Shown here piece after piece: positions 60,725 to 64,000 of a DNA stretch of 64,000 bases. Origin of the DNA: Nitrospira sp. (GTDB lineage Bacteria > Nitrospirota > Nitrospiria > Nitrospirales > Nitrospiraceae); NCBI GenBank assembly GCA_024330965.1, contig JANDJL010000005.1, positions 93,795 to 157,794 on the forward strand. Reading direction: 5' to 3'. The notes under the pieces were generated by a model. The model saw nothing but the letters and a program-made list of their open reading frames with translations, did no database searches and was not told where the DNA came from. A program made the position numbers and the translations under genes. Numbering within the stretch: the stretch's first letter is position 1; each line of letters starts with the position of its first letter.

Positions 60725-63613
60725 CTACTCCTTCTCGAAGCCATGGCTCTTGAACTTCAGGGCCCGGCAGTTCTCGGTGATGGTCCGGATGGTGTTCTCG
60801 GGGACGCCTTGCGGGACTTCGGCGTGGATCTCCAGGGTGACCTCCACCTTGGAGCCCAGCAGGCCACTAAGGTGCTGGACGACCTCTTCGGCGATGCGGC
60901 CGGCGTCTCGGCCCACACGGGTGGGGTCCAGCGTCGCCGATCCGTGGAAGCGGGTCGGCAGCGTGGGAGTCGGTGTTGCGGCCTCTCCCGCGGCCGCCTC
61001 CGCCACCTTCCCGGCACCCGCTCCTGCGGGCTGACCCTGCTCGGCCGGCCGATACAGGGGGCCTTGCGCGGCCTGTTCGGCGGCGACCTGCTTCTGCGCG
61101 ACCTCGGGGCGGACCAGGACGCTCGTGGCGTCCAGGTAGACGGTGCCGCCGGCCGATCCGAACTGGAGACCCTGGTAGCGTCCCTGCTCTCCGACGTTTG
61201 TCGCGTAGCCGAAGTAGTCGCGGCCGCGGATGCCCTCTCGGATGGCGTCCAGGAGGACCTCGGAGTCCCGCAGACGAGGCAGGTAGCAGTAGCTCGTGAA
61301 GTACTCCCACAGCTTCTTGAGCTCGATGTGAGGTCGGTCCTTCCAGAGCCAGCGATCCAGCTCCATCTTGAGGAGCGCCGGCGACCACCGCGTGATGAGC
61401 TGCTCCGCGCTGCGGAGCTTCTTCGTAGCCTTGGCAATGTAGGTCTCGCTCCCGCCGGCGATGCGCGTCGCTTCCCACGCGATGGGACCGGTGCCATCCT
61501 GGGTCGGCACGAGAAGCCAGCAGTAGGCCTCGTGCAGCCGGACCTGGACCGTCTCGTCGCTGCGGGTCTGACTCTCCGTGGCCAGCCGCCGTTGGTGCGC
61601 GTCGAGGTTCAGCGCTTCGGCATCCCCGACGACGGACTTCCAGGCCAGGAAGCGGCGGACCTCCTGTGTCAGGCTCTCGACCAGCTCCTCGTCGGCGCAC
61701 ACGAATACCAGCATGTTCCGGTACTGGCGGGCGGCCGTCCCACGCTTCTCAAGGATCTCGGCGGCGGCGACCATCGCGGGGGAATCCTTGCGGTTGTTCT
61801 TGTGACCCCTCGTGGGAGGAAGGACCACGAGCCGCGCCTCCTGCTCGTCTGGGACGTCGCCGCTTCCCGCGGGGCAGGTGTGGATGCCCTTGAAAAGTTC
61901 CTGGTCGCCTGCCTGCGCAGACAGGCGCTCGCGCCGGCGGGCTCGCTCCGAATCGGCCACACCGCGAAGGCGGCGCTCGATCTCCGCCTCCACCTCGGCG
62001 GCCTCCAGGCGGCTGGCCCGATCCTCCACTGTGCGCCGGAGGTTGGGTGGCAGGTCGTACCAGAATCGCCGGTTCCCGCTGTAGAGGTGGGTGAGCCGGT
62101 CCAGAAGGCGCGCCAGCGCGTCGTTGAACACCGCGATGCTCTCACCGGGCTGGACGGCGCCCAGCCGGATGCGGACGTCCTCGATGCCCCGCACGCGCTG
62201 GTCGCGGACCGAAGGGGCGCTTCCCAGGAAGATCGTCCTGGCCACGCGCCGGGCGGCCATGACCTGGCCCAGACGTGGGTTCTCGTTGTCGATCCGGTAG
62301 GGCTCTGAGCGGTCGCCATCCACGTCCTTGTCCACGACGGTGTTCCAGCCGTCGGGCAGGTAGCGCGTCAGCTCGTCGCGGACCTTCTGGGCATCCACCG
62401 GAATCGAGCCGGGTAGGATAAGCAGCGACTTGTCGCCGCGCACCCATAGCTCATGGATGGCGGCCGCCATGAGGCGCAGCACGCCGCGGGTCTTCTGGAA
62501 GCGCTCCAGGGTGGACCAGTCGTCGTAGAGTCGGTCGAAGACGTCCGGGTGGATCGGGTAGGCCGCGCGCAGCCGTTCGAGGTAGGCGGCTTCCTTGCAC
62601 TCCTGCGGGAAGTCGGTCCCGCCGTCGGCGTACATCCGGCTGAAGGCGCGGCAGACCTCGTCGCGTGCGGCTTCGTCTTTGATCGGGCTGAAGAGCCGCC
62701 GCCGCACGATCTCGAAGCCCTCGAGGGCGCCCACGGGTTTCCAGACCGCTTCCAGCCGGCCAAAGACGTTCTCGAGCCGCTCCAACGTGGCCTTGCCGCC
62801 CTCGCCGCCGATTTCAATGTTGGATTCGGGGATCGTGGCCACCACGAGACCGTTCTTCGACCGCTTCACGGCCTCGGTGAGCGACTGCACGAAGGTCATG
62901 TTCGAGTCGAAGGAGCCCGCAGGAAGGCCGTTCGCGCCATAGATGTTTCGTGCGTAGGCCACCAGCTCGTCGATCAGGATGACGCAGGGGCCGAACTCGT
63001 CGAGGAGTTCGACGAGCGTGTCGGCGCCCGGCGCGACGCCTGCGGCGTCAGCCGATTCGACGAGCGCGAAGCCTTCGGCGCCGCCGATCTGCGCGGCCAT
63101 CTCGCCCCAGAGCGTCTTCACCTGCTTGCCCCCTGCCTGCGCCGCGCTGACGCGCCGCGCGGCAGGCAGGTTGAGCTTCGGGTGCTTCCTGGCCTTGGTG
63201 GGGTCGAGCGCCGTACCCACCAGCACGGCGAGGTTCGCCTTGGGAAGCGCGTCCACCTTGGCGGACTTGAGGATTTCCTGCACTCCTGCGAGCCGGTCGG
63301 CCGGAGCCTTGCCGCCCAGGAGGTGGTACAAGGACAGCATGGTGTGGGTCTTGCCGCCGCCGAAGGCCGTCTTGAGCTGGACGACCGGCTCGCCGCCCTT
63401 CTTGGACACGCGCTCCAGCGCCGCCACGAGCAGGCTCTTCATCCCCTCGGTGATGTAAGTGCGCTGGTAGAACTCGGCCGGGTCCTGGTACTCGGGCTCG
63501 GCTCGGCCGGAGAGGACCTGGGCCAGGTCGGCCGCGAACTCGGCCTGCCGATACCGCCCGCCGGCCACATCCGGGTGAGGCGTCACCACATCGCGCCAGG
63601 GCTTCAAAGTCAT
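60725..63613 (-). CDS. DUF499-type large ATPase, defence-island associated
   Basis: 962 residues from ATG 63613 (AGAGGT upstream; the start MTLKPWRDVVTPHPD is the usual beginning of the family). A P-loop ATPase domain has Walker A AFGGGKTHT (83-91) and Walker B ILIDE (212-216), with sensor-like ATIPESN following. The large C-terminal half is helical with a charged hinge and a low-complexity Ala/Pro/Gln stretch before the end. Such ATPases occur beside DUF1156 methylases and helicases in defence islands (the helicase-methylase-ATPase set called Hma in defence surveys). None of those partners is in view. Base composition is visibly richer in GC at third positions than the flanking genes, a sign of transfer. 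Confidence 0.85.
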   Translation of the reverse strand: MTLKPWRDVVTPHPDVAGGRYRQAEFAADLAQVLSGRAEPEYQDPAEFYQRTYITEGMKSLLVAALERVSKKGGEPVVQLKTAFGGGKTHTMLSLYHLLGGKAPADRLAGVQEILKSAKVDALPKANLAVLVGTALDPTKARKHPKLNLPAARRVSAAQAGGKQVKTLWGEMAAQIGGAEGFALVESADAAGVAPGADTLVELLDEFGPCVILIDELVAYARNIYGANGLPAGSFDSNMTFVQSLTEAVKRSKNGLVVATIPESNIEIGGEGGKATLERLENVFGRLEAVWKPVGALEGFEIVRRRLFSPIKDEAARDEVCRAFSRMYADGGTDFPQECKEAAYLERLRAAYPIHPDVFDRLYDDWSTLERFQKTRGVLRLMAAAIHELWVRGDKSLLILPGSIPVDAQKVRDELTRYLPDGWNTVVDKDVDGDRSEPYRIDNENPRLGQVMAARRVARTIFLGSAPSVRDQRVRGIEDVRIRLGAVQPGESIAVFNDALARLLDRLTHLYSGNRRFWYDLPPNLRRTVEDRASRLEAAEVEAEIERRLRGVADSERARRRERLSAQAGDQELFKGIHTCPAGSGDVPDEQEARLVVLPPTRGHKNNRKDSPAMVAAAEILEKRGTAARQYRNMLVFVCADEELVESLTQEVRRFLAWKSVVGDAEALNLDAHQRRLATESQTRSDETVQVRLHEAYCWLLVPTQDGTGPIAWEATRIAGGSETYIAKATKKLRSAEQLITRWSPALLKMELDRWLWKDRPHIELKKLWEYFTSYCYLPRLRDSEVLLDAIREGIRGRDYFGYATNVGEQGRYQGLQFGSAGGTVYLDATSVLVRPEVAQKQVAAEQAAQGPLYRPAEQGQPAGAGAGKVAEAAAGEAATPTPTLPTRFHGSATLDPTRVGRDAGRIAEEVVQHLSGLLGSKVEVTLEIHAEVPQGVPENTIRTITENCRALKFKSHGFEKE

Positions 63614-63675
63614 GGTTTTACCTCTTTCATCAGCCACGACCGGGTTTCAGCAATCAACTCCGGATCATGCGGCAT
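63610..63675 (-). pseudogene. Truncated HEPN-domain (HepT-like) toxin gene
   Basis: An ATG at 63675 opens a frame of only 21 codons (MPHDPELIAETRSWLMKEVKP), whose first 15 residues match the start of HEPN proteins paired with MNT nucleotidyltransferases. Full proteins run to about 110-140 residues. It overlaps the MNT stop by 11 bases, as intact pairs do, and its TGA overlaps the ATPase start. The break lies after Trp-Leu, at the point where the ATPase leader begins. Confidence 0.65.
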
Positions 63676-63967
63676 GGACCAGCCTCCCTTCGCGCAAGAC
63701 GGTTGCCGGAAGCGAAGAGACCACATGTTTGCGCCGCTCGAAACGGGAGTGGGTCCAGACGATGACATCGGCGCCGATGCCCGTGCCGCGCAAGGCGCGA
63801 TAAGCGAGGTCGCTATCCCGTCGTTCCACGGGGGCATCGTCCTGCACCACCACAAGCAGATCGTAGTCGCTGTCCGGCCCCGCCTCTCCCCGTGCCTTGG
63901 ATCCGAACAGGTAGATCCGTTCCGGCTCGTAGACCTCGACCAACCGGCGCACGATCTCAGGGAGCAC
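63665..63967 (-). CDS. MNT-type nucleotidyltransferase (MntA-like antitoxin), start uncertain
   Basis: 100 residues from GTG 63967; the frame stays open to base 64000, so the true start may lie outside. The minimal nucleotidyltransferase motif is G22-S23 followed by D34-x-D36 (FGSKARGE, SDYDLLVVV). In MntA-HepT modules this protein AMPylates and silences the HEPN ribonuclease toxin. Its partner here is reduced to 21 codons, so this antitoxin appears orphaned. Confidence 0.85.
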   Translation of the reverse strand: MLPEIVRRLVEVYEPERIYLFGSKARGEAGPDSDYDLLVVVQDDAPVERRDSDLAYRALRGTGIGADVIVWTHSRFERRKHVVSSLPATVLREGRLVHAA

Positions 63968-64000
63968 AGGATCCCCTTCGAGGAGACTCTCTTTTTCCGA

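Noticed and set aside
60623..62308. 561-codon plus-strand open frame
   Set aside because: It is the antisense image of the GC-rich DUF499 ATPase; high GC suppresses stops. Its translation has no domain, and the ATPase frame has clear Walker motifs.
1..64000. CRISPR arrays, insertion sequences, prophage genes, rRNA
   Set aside because: No spaced direct repeats, no transposase or integrase motifs, no phage structural genes and no rRNA segments were seen in any frame or strand.

Overview
The window reads as one piece of a chromosome from the phylum Nitrospirota, most likely a Nitrospira-lineage nitrite oxidiser or comammox relative. This is inferred from gene content, since there is no rRNA here. 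The strongest pointers are the long respiratory operon at 27.6-39.1 kb, with two cytochrome bd-like oxidase subunits, a b6-type cytochrome b, a Rieske protein, many c-type cytochromes and an ethylbenzene-dehydrogenase/NxrC-like heme b protein, and the presence of hopanoid synthesis genes. No insertion sequence or CRISPR array was seen.

Layout. 0-1.9 kb (minus strand): a PhoR/PhoB-type two-component pair; the kinase runs off the left edge before its catalytic part. 2.3-3.75 kb: a candidate sigma-54 promoter and a secreted Fn3 plus BACON-repeat protein. 4.0-8.9 kb: ispH and smc. 9.0-18.3 kb: squalene-hopene cyclase, hpnG, an Mla-type phospholipid transport set (mlaE, mlaF, mlaD, mlaC), an Omp85-type barrel and dxs. 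18.3-21.0 kb: ispG and a GT87-type glycosyltransferase. 21.06-24.45 kb: tRNA-Cys, a gene-poor stretch with inverted repeats, and a 696-residue protein of unknown function ending in a perfect 32-bp palindrome. 25.1-27.4 kb: hpnH and two uncharacterised genes. 27.6-39.1 kb: eleven co-directional respiratory genes behind a strong terminator. 39.3-43.1 kb: ubiA, a caspase-fold lipoprotein lacking the catalytic residues, tRNA-Thr and a zinc-ribbon protein. 43.2-45.3 kb (minus strand): an envelope protein, two tiny membrane proteins (39 and 59 residues) and a NarL-type regulator with an altered acidic pocket. 45.9-47.5 kb: a BtuF-like binding protein and a PP-loop ATPase. 47.9-52.3 kb: an outer-membrane protein, a small exported protein, a half-size Gdt1/TMEM165 protein and an MgtA-type P-type ATPase. 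52.4-55.0 kb: HD-domain protein, YjbQ and an HtrA-type protease. 55.2-58.4 kb: pyruvate dehydrogenase E1 alpha, E1 beta and E2. 58.5-60.5 kb: YheT-type hydrolase, a small exported protein and a cytochrome c. 60.7-64.0 kb (minus strand): a GC-rich DUF499 ATPase of the kind found in defence islands, joined to the remains of an MNT-HEPN toxin-antitoxin pair.

How the genes fit together. The MEP enzymes (Dxs, IspG, IspH) make isoprenoid precursors, and the hopanoid enzymes (Shc, HpnH, HpnG) turn the derived squalene into extended hopanoids. The interleaved Mla and Omp85 genes suggest the block as a whole serves outer-membrane lipid make-up. The respiratory operon could encode a quinol-oxidising assembly in which b6-type cytochrome b and Rieske modules are combined with bd-like subunits and several membrane-tethered cytochromes c. 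UbiA next door belongs to quinone biosynthesis. The right end has the look of acquired DNA: base composition shifts sharply inside the remnant of a HEPN toxin gene.
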